DNA of 64,000 nucleotides. Source: CAHJXF01 sp038225855 (lineage in GTDB: Bacteria > Pseudomonadota > Gammaproteobacteria > Burkholderiales > Burkholderiaceae_D). The notes under the pieces were generated by a model. The model was not told the origin of the DNA, made no database searches, and saw only the letters and a list, made by a program, of their open reading frames with translations. The translations under genes and the position numbers were made by a program. Within the stretch, counting starts at the first letter, position 1. Every line of letters starts with the position of its first letter. Below are positions 1 through 7,160 of this stretch, piece by piece. Where the stretch lies: NCBI GenBank assembly GCA_038225855.1, contig JBBRQU010000009.1, positions 1 to 64,000 of the forward strand, in the 5' to 3' direction.

Positions 1-81
1 CACTACATGGAAAATCGGCAGAAAGAGTTGGTGGCCGCGATAGCGCCTTTCCTCGACCGGGCATTGGCGCATCGCTGTTAG
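1..81 (+). CDS. 3' end of an unidentified upstream gene
   Basis: Frame 1 is open from the window edge to a TAG at 79-81 and encodes the last 26 residues of a protein that begins outside the window. The tail reads HYMENRQKELVAAIAPFLDR followed by ALAHRC. A His followed by an aromatic residue and an amphipathic helix with FL resembles the C-terminal helix of alpha/beta hydrolases after the catalytic His, but that is only a guess from 26 residues. The adjacent gene is on the opposite strand and converges on it. Confidence 0.5.
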   Translation, partial: HYMENRQKELVAAIAPFLDRALAHRC

Positions 82-173
82 CTGGCGGGATTCATTCAGC
101 GGTGCCGGAAGAGAGGCCGAAGATTTTCCAGCGGGGCGGCTGCAATCCTAACGTGCGGCCGGACCGTGGGTCG

Positions 174-584
174 CTACGACAGCCACCGCAGGAACGCGGC
201 GGCGGTGAGCGCGGTCGCACCGAGGGCCAGCAAGATGCTCCAGGGATCACGCGAACGGGCGTCGCCTTTGCGCGTGGTCACAAGATGGAAGGTCGTCAAC
301 GCCAATCCCGCAATAGCGCAGGCGATCTTGATGACCAGCGCGGCTACCGCGATTCCGTGGATGTCGGGGAAGTGACCGTACCAGGCGTAGCTCGCCGCGC
401 CGAATGCGGCTCCCGAAACGACTTGTAGCGCCCACCCCGCCAGCACCAGCGCTGCGATCGGGCGCAGGCCTGGCGCCCCGGCTGGTACCAGCCAGAGTGC
501 GAACAGCGGTCCGCTTACCACGGCCACGGCGCCGAAGTTATGCGCGACCTGGATCGCCGCATAGCCGATGCTCTGCCAGTCCAT
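174..584 (-). CDS. small integral membrane protein
   Basis: This 136-residue protein has about four hydrophobic segments (roughly residues 10-32, 42-66, 78-100 and 116-133). Histidines lie in or next to the membrane segments (H15, H71, H76, H100), an arrangement that could ligate heme b or copper, as in CopD/cytochrome b561-like four-helix proteins. That is inference; I do not recognise a named family. It lies 22 bases downstream of a secreted-protein gene on the same strand and is the last gene of the minus-strand sulfur cluster, so a redox or membrane role beside those genes is plausible. Confidence 0.6.
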   Translation of the reverse strand: MDWQSIGYAAIQVAHNFGAVAVVSGPLFALWLVPAGAPGLRPIAALVLAGWALQVVSGAAFGAASYAWYGHFPDIHGIAVAALVIKIACAIAGLALTTFHLVTTRKGDARSRDPWSILLALGATALTAAAFLRWLS

Positions 585-606
585 GCGCTGCGTAGCAGGC
601 GGACGT

Positions 607-945
607 CTATTCCAATGTCACCTTGATGCACTGCTGCACGCCGATGGGCGTGTGCGCCTTGTTCACGACCTTGATGCAGATCTCATGCTTGCCAGGCGCC
701 ATGGTCTCCAGGGTGCGCGTGCCCTTGAGCTCTCGCACGATCGCGACTTCCTTGCCGTCGATGTACAGATGGGTATGGTCACCCTTGGGGCCGGGAACAA
801 CTTCGTAGACGAGCTTCGTCTGGGCCATGGCGTCCAGCTTGGCACCGTCGGTCGGGGAAGTGATGGTCACCGAAGGATCGGCTGCAAGGCCAGGTGCGGC
901 AATCGTGATCGCGACGACCGCGAACAGGCTCGTTAGTCTTGGCAT
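607..945 (-). CDS. secreted Ig-like/DUF4399-like periplasmic protein
   Basis: The 112-residue product starts with a Sec signal peptide (MPRLTSLFAVVAITIAAPGL, cleavage near A21-A22). A compact beta-sandwich domain follows, with segments such as PSVTITSPTDGAKL, HTHLYIDGKEVAIV and APGKHEICIKVVNKAHTPIG. It resembles DUF4399-like secreted proteins; the exact family is uncertain. Two cysteines near the C-terminus (EICIKV and QQCIKV) could form a disulfide. The start at 945 is chosen because a GGAAAG-type ribosome site lies upstream and the signal peptide begins there; an upstream ATG at 993 would add a non-signal extension. It sits about 100 bases downstream of the YeeE transporter gene, so a periplasmic role in the sulfur cluster is inferred. 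Confidence 0.7.
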   Translation of the reverse strand: MPRLTSLFAVVAITIAAPGLAADPSVTITSPTDGAKLDAMAQTKLVYEVVPGPKGDHTHLYIDGKEVAIVRELKGTRTLETMAPGKHEICIKVVNKAHTPIGVQQCIKVTLE

Positions 946-1048
946 GATGATGTCTTTCTTTCCATAGCAACACGTTGGCAACGATTTCCACAAGCATCCG
1001 ATCGGTGCAGCGATCTGATCCGGTCAGACAGGCTCGCTCTTGAAACAT

Positions 1049-2176
1049 TCAGTCTTGCGGCGAACTCGTTTCAATGCGCCACGTCTGGTATCGAAGCGCA
1101 GAGAACGCGCCACCCACGATACCCGCGACCGCGAGAAACGAACCCGCGGCGAGCGTCGAAAGTCCGCTGATGCCTTGACCGATCGTGCAACCCAACGCGG
1201 TCACGCCGCCGAAGCCCATCAGCACCGCGCCGACCAAGTGATTGGCCGTGTCTTCGACGTTTGCAAATGTCTCCCAGTGAAATTCCTTGCGCATCCGCGC
1301 GGCGAAGAACGAGCCCACGATCACGCCGGCTGCGGCGGCGATGCCGAACGTCAACGTGGTATTGCGATCGCTCCATAACGTGAGCAGATTGATCGTGTAG
1401 GCCACCGGCGTCACGAAGCTGAGCGATTCGGGGCGTCTCGAACTGGTGGCGATCCAGGCCGGCTCGAGGGTATCGGGATGCTCCGGCAGATATCCGAAAT
1501 CAGCCGTGATGACCCAACCGAGCATGACGACGACACCGATCGAAAGCCCGCCGAGAAACGCACTCGATCGCACGAACGCTCGATCGCGGGCGATGTAGAT
1601 CGCAAGCGCCGCCGGAACGGACGCCGCGAGGATCACGCGGACCATCGGGGGCGACACACTCGATACCCGAGAAAGCCACGAAGGCAAATCCTGCGTGCCC
1701 GCAAGTTCGAAGCCCCAGCGGTCCAGCAGACCTACGCGGACCTCGGCAAGCACGCCTCGCAATGTCATCAGCGCGACCACGCCCATTACGATCAAAACGA
1801 CGAGCGCCTTGATGTTGCCGCCGCCGGCCCTGATCAGCGCTTTGCTGGCGCAGCCTGACGCGAGCACCATGCCGAAGCCGAACAGCGCTCCGCCGACGAG
1901 GGTCGAAACCCACAATAGGCGTGTGCCCGTATAGATCGAGGACGAAAGATCGAAGACGCCCGACACGATGGCAACCTGCGTCGCGAGCATCGCGACTGCG
2001 ATCGCGGTGAGCCACATGCGCAGACGCGTCGCATCACCGAAGGCGAAGAGATCGGAAAGCGCGCCCATCGTGCAGAAGCGCGTCGCCTGCCCGACGGCGC
2101 CGAAAGCGATTCCGACCGCGAAAGCCATCGCCGGAACCAGCGTCCCCAATTGTGAAGGCGAGAATGTCGCGCTCAT
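1049..2176 (-). CDS. YeeE/YedE family (thiosulfate-type) transporter, full length
   Basis: This 375-residue polytopic inner-membrane protein belongs to the YeeE/YedE sulfur-transport family, whose studied members (TsuA type) bring thiosulfate across the membrane through a relay of conserved cysteines. The sequence shows the expected cysteines in short Gly-rich motifs: TRFCTMG (C35), ASGCASK (C109) and ALGCTIGQG (C330). It is a fused, two-repeat version, unlike the split half-size pair at 3969-4831. Its ATG overlaps the TGA of the upstream TauE-like gene (ATGA at 2173-2176), so the two are translationally coupled. Thiosulfate is the likely substrate by family; other sulfur compounds are possible. 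Confidence 0.85.
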   Translation of the reverse strand: MSATFSPSQLGTLVPAMAFAVGIAFGAVGQATRFCTMGALSDLFAFGDATRLRMWLTAIAVAMLATQVAIVSGVFDLSSSIYTGTRLLWVSTLVGGALFGFGMVLASGCASKALIRAGGGNIKALVVLIVMGVVALMTLRGVLAEVRVGLLDRWGFELAGTQDLPSWLSRVSSVSPPMVRVILAASVPAALAIYIARDRAFVRSSAFLGGLSIGVVVMLGWVITADFGYLPEHPDTLEPAWIATSSRRPESLSFVTPVAYTINLLTLWSDRNTTLTFGIAAAAGVIVGSFFAARMRKEFHWETFANVEDTANHLVGAVLMGFGGVTALGCTIGQGISGLSTLAAGSFLAVAGIVGGAFSALRYQTWRIETSSPQD

Positions 2177-3003
2177 CGCACGCTACCCAAAGGGACAAGC
2201 GCGGTGACCAGCATGACGATTGCGATCCCGCCTGCCGACACCGCAAAACCCTGCTGCAGGCGCGGCCCCTTGACGCGCTTCGCGATCGCCCTGCCGCCCA
2301 GCATCCCCGCGATCGCGCCGGCCGCAAACGGCCATGCGATCCCCCATTCCACATGCCCCGTCAGCGCAGCGGCCGCAACACCACCTCCCGACACGAGCGC
2401 CATGACTGCAAGCGACGTCGCCACCACAGACGGCATCTCGAGATCGGTGTAGCGTCGCAACGACGGCACGATCACGAAGCCGCCGCCCACGCCGAGCAAC
2501 CCCGACAAGAAACCTGCGATCGCACCGGATGAGGCGAGCGCGCGCGCGCACGGCAGCGTCCAGCGCAACCGACCGACTGCCGGGTCGAGCAGGCAGGGGG
2601 GCGGCGACCTCGTCGCGTCTTGCACACGCCCCGAAAGTTCGCGCCCCGCCTGCATGAACATGCGTAGCGAAACCAGCCCGAGCACGATCGCGAAGACGAT
2701 CGTGAGCGGCGTGTTCGGGACGCGATGCGCCGTCCACAGTCCGAGCGGCGAGAACAGCATGCCGACCGCGCCGATCAGCATGGCAGCCTTGTAGCGCAAC
2801 AAGCCGTTGCGTAAAGCAATCAGGGCGCCCAAGGCCGCGGAAAGCGCCACCGCGAACAACGCGGACGGTACCGCCTGAACCATCGTGAGGTGCAATCCGA
2901 ACACCAGCATCGGCACCGCGAGAATGGCGCCCCCCGCGCCGGTCAGCGCGAGGATCAATCCGACGATGAGGCCAAGCCCACCGCTTGCGAGCGCCAATGC
3001 CAT
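2173..3003 (-). CDS. sulfite exporter TauE/SafE family protein
   Basis: This 276-residue membrane protein of the TauE/SafE family has about eight hydrophobic segments in two repeats. Each repeat starts with the Gly-rich signature (GLIVGLILALTGAGGAILAV near the N-terminus and GFLSGLLGVGGGFVIVPSL in the middle). Family members export sulfite, sulfoacetate or related anions, or import organosulfur compounds. The gene begins 12 bases after the remnant of the DUF442-SQR gene and overlaps the downstream yeeE start by four bases. Within this cluster, removal of sulfite produced by persulfide oxidation is the likeliest job, which is inference from context. Confidence 0.85.
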   Translation of the reverse strand: MALALASGGLGLIVGLILALTGAGGAILAVPMLVFGLHLTMVQAVPSALFAVALSAALGALIALRNGLLRYKAAMLIGAVGMLFSPLGLWTAHRVPNTPLTIVFAIVLGLVSLRMFMQAGRELSGRVQDATRSPPPCLLDPAVGRLRWTLPCARALASSGAIAGFLSGLLGVGGGFVIVPSLRRYTDLEMPSVVATSLAVMALVSGGGVAAAALTGHVEWGIAWPFAAGAIAGMLGGRAIAKRVKGPRLQQGFAVSAGGIAIVMLVTALVPLGSVR

Positions 3004-3014
3004 GTCAGCTTAGA

Positions 3015-3951
3015 TCAGGCGGAAGGACGGGCCAGCCACTCGCGGCCTTTGAGAAGCCCGTCCCAATACACGATCGGCAGTATCTTGGCTTTAAGCAGCC
3101 AAGCCGATCGACGCGGCACCGTGGAATCGAGAGGAAACGTCGGCAACAATTTCCCGCCGTACCGAGATCGTAGCGATAGTTGGACGTGACGCCGTTCTTG
3201 CCGAGCGCATCGTTCAGTCCCTCGACCCCTTCCCAATCGAGCTTGAGACCGCAGCAGACGATGAGCGTGCGGTATTCGAGACGCTGACCGTTGTCGAGTA
3301 TGACGCGGCTCTGTTCGGGATCGAAAGCCGCAGCCGAGGCGCGTACCCACTTTGCGCCGCGTGGAATGCAATCGACCATCGGCCGCACGGTTTTCTTCTG
3401 ATCGAATTCGCCGGCGCCGACCAGCGTCCACGCGGGCTGGTAGTAATGCTTTTCGTTCGGCTCGACCACCGTGATGCGCAGGTCGTGCTGGCGCTTGAAC
3501 AGACTCGCTATGACGCCCAGTCCGGCAGCGCCTCCGCCGATCACCAGCACGTCCACAGCGTTAGTGGAGGACGACTGAGCTTGTTGCGCAGGCTGCATCG
3601 CGCTTGCGTTGGCCCCCTCATTGGCCATCCTGTACAAGGTTGCGGCACGAGTGCCGCTGCGACAGCACGCGAGTATCGGTTTCGGTAATTGCGCGAACAG
3701 GCGCGCAAAGGAATCGACCTCATCCGCCGTGATCTTTCCGCGACGACAGGCAGATACGCGTATTCGAGACCGGCCGAAGTAGCCGCCCCCCCGATCGCCG
3801 CGCCGGTCGGTTGCGCTGCGCCGCCCTCGCCATCGGGCCGGTTGTTGATCACCGACTTGAAGCCATCTGCTGCGAGCACCGCCAGTTGCTCGGGTCGCAA
3901 TTGGGGCGACGTCGAAAAATCGTTGGAGATGCGGGTGATGTTCTGATCCAT
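3015..3951 (-). pseudogene. broken DUF442-SQR fusion (sulfur transferase / sulfide:quinone oxidoreductase-like)
   Basis: The intact family member is a DUF442 (phosphatase-like sulfurtransferase) domain fused to an FAD-dependent SQR-like oxidoreductase of about 550 residues. Here there are two lesions. First, the DUF442 domain (start ATG 3951, motif INNRPDGE) loses frame near 3738-3741; one extra G would restore GKITADEVDSFARLFAQLPK and the active-site stretch CCRSGTRAATLYRMANEG. Second, the SQR part carries its dinucleotide fold (VDVLVIGGGAAGLGVIASLF) up to NYRYDL near 3163, then jumps in another frame straight to the family C-terminus (AWLLKAKILPIVYWDGLLKG, then REWLARPSA, stop at 3015). About 200 central residues, including the catalytic cysteine region, are absent. 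A real deletion or an assembly collapse could explain this. The start follows a GGGAGA ribosome site, 17 bases after the upstream gene. Confidence 0.8.
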
Positions 3952-3968
3952 GAAGTCTCCCTTGATGA

Positions 3969-4394
3969 TTACGCGAAGGCGCTCTTCGTCGGCGCCCTTT
4001 CGAATGCGAACATCCCCATCAACATCGCGCCGCAGAAGAGAACGGCTTTGCCGTGTCCCGCAACGGCGGCCACAAGCGCGGGTCCGGGACAAAAGCCCGC
4101 CAGACCCCAACCGATTCCGAACAGCAGCCCACCCATGACGAGCGGTGCATCGATTGCCGTTGCCACTGGCATACGCATCGGTGCACCGCTCAGCGAGACC
4201 TGCATGCGCTTCGCGATGGCAAAGGCGATTGCGGCGACCGCGATCGCGCCGGCCATCACGAATGCGAGAGAGGGATCCCAGCGACCGCCGAGATCGAGAA
4301 ATCCCAGAACCTTGGCCGGACTGCTCATTCCTGAAAGAAGCAATCCGATGCCGAACACCAGTCCGGCAACCAGCGATATCGATCCCGTCATCAT
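3969..4394 (-). CDS. half-size YeeE/YedE-like protein (DUF6691 type)
   Basis: The product has 141 residues and four predicted membrane segments, and is the second half of a split YeeE/YedE transporter. Motifs include LLSGMSSPAKVLGFLDL in the first half and GGLLFGIGWGLAGFCPGPAL, with the conserved cysteine, in the second. The start is the ATG at 4394 because it overlaps the stop of the preceding half (ATGA at 4391-4394), a tight coupling expected for two subunits made in equal amounts. In sulfur clusters with BigR-type regulators this pair usually sits beside SQR and Blh genes. Import of thiosulfate, sulfite or another sulfur species is inferred from the family. Confidence 0.85.
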   Translation of the reverse strand: MMTGSISLVAGLVFGIGLLLSGMSSPAKVLGFLDLGGRWDPSLAFVMAGAIAVAAIAFAIAKRMQVSLSGAPMRMPVATAIDAPLVMGGLLFGIGWGLAGFCPGPALVAAVAGHGKAVLFCGAMLMGMFAFERAPTKSAFA

Positions 4395-4831
4395 TGGATG
4401 CCTGCAAGTAGATGACGCGCAACGCCTACCGTCGCGAAGCCTGCGGCCATGAACATTGCTGTCGCGACAAGCGATCGCAAAGAAAGCCTTGAGATGCCGC
4501 ACACACCGTGACCGCTGGTGCATCCGGAGCCGAGTCGTGTGCCGTAGCCGACCAGTAGACCGGCGACCACGATGATGGGCCAGCTGGAATCGATCTCCAT
4601 TGCCGGCAACGGTGCGAAGAGACGCCAAACCAAAGGCGCCGACAACAGACCGCCCACGAACAGCAAGCGCCAAGAGATGTCGCCTCGCTTTGGAGAAAGC
4701 AGTCCGCCTACGATGCCGCTGATGCCGGCGATGCGTCCGGCGCCCAAAAAGAAGATTGCAGTCGCGAGCCCGATGAGAAGTCCGCCGACCGTGGCACTGT
4801 AGGGCGTAAAGGCTGACCAGTCGATGCTCAT
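4391..4831 (-). CDS. half-size YeeE/YedE family transporter subunit
   Basis: This 146-residue membrane protein is the first half of the split sulfur transporter. It has the motif FFLGAGRIAGISGIVGGLL near residues 27-45 and the conserved cysteine segment YGTRLGSGCTSGHGVCGISR. Its ATG overlaps the TGA of the upstream arsR gene (ATGA at 4828-4831) and its own stop overlaps the next start. arsR and both transporter halves are therefore read as one coupled unit under the thiol sensor. Confidence 0.87.
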   Translation of the reverse strand: MSIDWSAFTPYSATVGGLLIGLATAIFFLGAGRIAGISGIVGGLLSPKRGDISWRLLFVGGLLSAPLVWRLFAPLPAMEIDSSWPIIVVAGLLVGYGTRLGSGCTSGHGVCGISRLSLRSLVATAMFMAAGFATVGVARHLLAGIQ

Positions 4832-5157
4832 CGCCTGGCCTTCGGCGTGCAGAATTGTTCGTACAAGGTTTGCATGACCGCGATCGCTTCGCGGCTCGCC
4901 AGTGCGTAGTAGATACGCGTTCCCTCGCGACGCGTTGTGACCAGCCCTTCGTTACGCAGGACGCCCAGTTGCTGGGATAGAGAAGGCTGGCGGATATCAA
5001 GCAGCTCTTCCAGTTCGCCGACGCTGCGCTCCCCTTCGGCGAGCTGACAGAGCAGTACCAGCCGATCCTCATGGGCCAGCGCCTTCAACAACGAGCACGC
5101 AGTCGCCGCGGCACGCTTGACCCGCTTCAAGTCGATCTTGTCCTGGAGAACGATCAT
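4828..5157 (-). CDS. ArsR-family repressor, BigR/SqrR-like persulfide sensor
   Basis: This 109-residue winged-helix repressor has the ArsR recognition segment LLDIRQPSLSQQLGVLRNEG and wing TRREGTRIYYAL. It lacks the usual metal-site pattern. C37 (RLVLLCQLAEGE) and C103 (YEQFCTPK) match the two-cysteine arrangement by which BigR/SqrR/YgaV proteins sense sulfide as persulfide or tetrasulfide and leave the DNA; an extra C21 is present. It is the first gene of the minus-strand sulfur operon and diverges from the blh-like gene across a 77-base AT-rich gap, so it probably represses both directions. The sensor assignment rests on cysteine positions and gene context. Confidence 0.85.
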   Translation of the reverse strand: MIVLQDKIDLKRVKRAAATACSLLKALAHEDRLVLLCQLAEGERSVGELEELLDIRQPSLSQQLGVLRNEGLVTTRREGTRIYYALASREAIAVMQTLYEQFCTPKARR

Positions 5158-5180
5158 GGTGGAGACTGCCTTAATGATTG

Positions 5181-5207
5181 CAATTTATATATACGTATAA
5201 TATATCA
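5181..5207. promoter_or_regulatory. candidate operator of the ArsR/BigR-like repressor
   Basis: The only strongly AT-rich block in the neighbourhood lies between the divergent arsR and blh-like genes. It centres on the perfect palindrome TATACGTATA (5189-5198) within a longer TATA-rich imperfect dyad. BigR-type repressors bind AT-rich imperfect palindromes that cover the promoter, which fits this position for both directions. Binding is inferred, not shown. Confidence 0.55.
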
Positions 5208-5234
5208 GAATGTATTTCTTATCCGGAGACAGTC

Positions 5235-6095
5235 ATGAATCCCTTGGTCGAGTCATTTTTCGATCCATCCACCTCGACGATCAGCTACGTCGTCTTCGAA
5301 GCGCACGGCACGCCCTGTGCGGTGATCGATTCCGTGCTGGATTTCGATCCCAAATCGGGGCATACGCAGACCGCGTCGGCAGACCGCATCATCGATTTCG
5401 TGAAGCGGGAGGCGCTGCAGGTCGCGTGGATACTCGAGACCCACGCGCATGCCGACCACCTGTCCGGCGCACCCTATCTGCGCAAGCACCTCGGCGGGAA
5501 GATCGCGATCGGAGAGAACATCCGAACCGTTCAGGGAGTATTCAAGAAGATCTTCAATCTCGAACCCGAGTTCCGGCTCGATGGTTCGCAGTTCGATCAC
5601 CTGTTCGCCTTCGATGAAGAGTTCACGATCGGGCGCCTGAAAGCGAGGGCCCTCAACGTGCCGGGCCACACGCCCGCGGACATGGCTTATGTGATCGGCG
5701 ACGCGATATTCGTCGGCGACACGATGTTCATGCCCGACGTCGGAACCGCGCGTTGCGATTTTCCGGGAGGCGATGCTCACAGGCTCTATGCATCCGCGAA
5801 GCGTCTGCTCGCGTTTCCTGACGACACGCGGCTCTTCATGTGTCACGACTATCCGCCCGAAGGCCGCGACCCCAGGTGGCAGACGACGGTTGCCGAACAG
5901 CGTGGGCACAACATCCACATTCGCGACAGCATTTCCGAAGACGAGTTCGTCGCCGTGCGCACGGCGCGCGACGCCACGCTGCCGATGCCCACGCTGATCC
6001 TCCCGTCGATCCAGGTCAACATTCGCGCCGGCGAATTGCCGCCCGCCGAAGACAACGGCGTGCGGTATCTGAAGTTGCCGATCGATGTGATGTGA
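5235..6095 (+). CDS. blh: Blh-like persulfide dioxygenase, MBL-fold
   Basis: This 286-residue metallo-beta-lactamase fold protein has the metal motif THAHADHLSG (H70, H72, D74, H75), followed by NVPGHTPADM, the loop IFVGDTMFMPDVGTARCDFP and the late ligand MCHDYPPEG. Spacing and the GTARCDFPGG loop match the ETHE1/Blh persulfide dioxygenases, which oxidise glutathione persulfide to sulfite using iron. The start at 5235 follows CCGGAGAC; an upstream in-frame ATG at 5178 would run through the palindromic operator. In Agrobacterium and Xylella, blh is co-regulated with BigR, supporting the same logic here. The stop is one base from the convergent cbbR stop. Confidence 0.85.
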   Translation: MNPLVESFFDPSTSTISYVVFEAHGTPCAVIDSVLDFDPKSGHTQTASADRIIDFVKREALQVAWILETHAHADHLSGAPYLRKHLGGKIAIGENIRTVQGVFKKIFNLEPEFRLDGSQFDHLFAFDEEFTIGRLKARALNVPGHTPADMAYVIGDAIFVGDTMFMPDVGTARCDFPGGDAHRLYASAKRLLAFPDDTRLFMCHDYPPEGRDPRWQTTVAEQRGHNIHIRDSISEDEFVAVRTARDATLPMPTLILPSIQVNIRAGELPPAEDNGVRYLKLPIDVM

Positions 6096-6096
6096 G

Positions 6097-7059
6097 TCAG
6101 GTCGCCTCGCCGGCACCGCGTTTTTTCCTGGCCGGACTCAGCAACGGCGTGTCGTGCGCGAGCAGGTGTGCCTCGCCATGCTCGAGCACGAAATAGCGAA
6201 ACGCCTCGGCTGCGGGCGACAGCACCTTCGAGTGAAGACGCACCACGTTCCACACGCGCATCACCGGCGTGCCTTCGATGTCGAGCACATGCAAGAGACG
6301 GTTGCTGACTTCGAGGCCGATGGTATGCAACGATACGAAGCTCAGGCCCAGGCCCGCCATCACCGCCTGCTTGATGGTTTCGTTGCTCGACATGTCCATC
6401 GAGATACGCGGCTGGAAGCGATGCGCGGAGAAAAAGCGTTGCATCGCGTCGCGCGTCCCCGAGCCCGGCTCGCGCGCAATCAACGGGTAATTCTCGAGCG
6501 CGGCTACCGGAAGCCGCCCACTGCCTGCGAGCGGATGATCCGGGGGTGATATGAACACGAGCGGATGCGCCGCAAAGGACTCCGAGCGCGTGGCGATCTC
6601 CTTTGGCGGGCGGCCCATGATCGAGAGGTCGGCTTCGCCCGCCTCCATCATGACCACGAGCTTCTCGCGATTATTGGCCACGAGCAGGCGCACTTCGACC
6701 GCCGGATGTTCCTCGTGAAAGCGCGCGAGCAGCCGCGGCACGAAGTACTTGGCGGTGCTCACCATGCCGATGCTGAGCGCGCCGTGTTCGAGGCGCTTGA
6801 GGCGCGCCATCGCATGCTCGGCATCGGTCAGCGCCGCGAGCAATCGTTTCGCGTGAACCAGAAAATATTCACCCGCCGTCGACAGCGAGACACTGCGACC
6901 GTGACGATCGAACAGCGGCAGACCGAGCTGCGATTCGATCTCCTTGATCTGCATGGACACGGCCGGCGCCGATAGATGCATCGCATCCGCCGCACGGATC
7001 ATGCTGTTCTGCCGCGCAACCTCGACGAACACGCGAAGCTGCCGGAAGGTAATGTTCAT
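6097..7059 (-). CDS. cbbR: LysR-type regulator of the Calvin cycle, CbbR
   Basis: This 320-residue LysR-type regulator has an N-terminal helix-turn-helix (NSMIRAADAMHLSAPAVSMQ at about residues 18-37, followed by IKEIESQLGLPLFDRHGRSV) and a substrate-binding-like effector domain (from ALSIGMVSTAKYFVPRLLAR). Divergent placement 101 bases from cbbL is the standard arrangement for CbbR, which activates the cbb operon in response to metabolites such as PEP, RuBP or NADPH. The assignment rests mostly on this context plus family similarity. The C-terminal tail is basic (SPARKKRGAG). Confidence 0.9.
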   Translation of the reverse strand: MNITFRQLRVFVEVARQNSMIRAADAMHLSAPAVSMQIKEIESQLGLPLFDRHGRSVSLSTAGEYFLVHAKRLLAALTDAEHAMARLKRLEHGALSIGMVSTAKYFVPRLLARFHEEHPAVEVRLLVANNREKLVVMMEAGEADLSIMGRPPKEIATRSESFAAHPLVFISPPDHPLAGSGRLPVAALENYPLIAREPGSGTRDAMQRFFSAHRFQPRISMDMSSNETIKQAVMAGLGLSFVSLHTIGLEVSNRLLHVLDIEGTPVMRVWNVVRLHSKVLSPAAEAFRYFVLEHGEAHLLAHDTPLLSPARKKRGAGEAT

Positions 7060-7075
7060 CGATAAGTTTTGCTTA

Positions 7076-7105
7076 TTCTTTGCGAAAGAAACTCTGACTA
7101 TTTCT
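7076..7105. promoter_or_regulatory. candidate CbbR operator in the cbbR-cbbL spacer
   Basis: A perfect inverted repeat TTCTTT-GCG-AAAGAA occupies 7076-7090, just upstream of the cbbR start codon. A second dyad, AGAAA-N9-TTTCT (7087-7105), overlaps its right arm. LysR-type regulators bind interrupted dyads of the T-N11-A kind at such divergent promoters, so this is the best candidate for autoregulation and cbb activation. No clear sigma-70 boxes were identified with confidence. Confidence 0.5.
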
Positions 7106-7160
7106 TAACACAGACCGAACCTACACTCGCCTCATCCCTGCCGTCAATGGAGTCCAACGC

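Noticed and set aside
3005..3637. A 210-codon open frame as a complete short FAD oxidoreductase
   Set aside because: Its last ~50 residues are out-of-frame translation, and the true family C-terminus is present in the neighbouring frame, so it is part of a broken gene.
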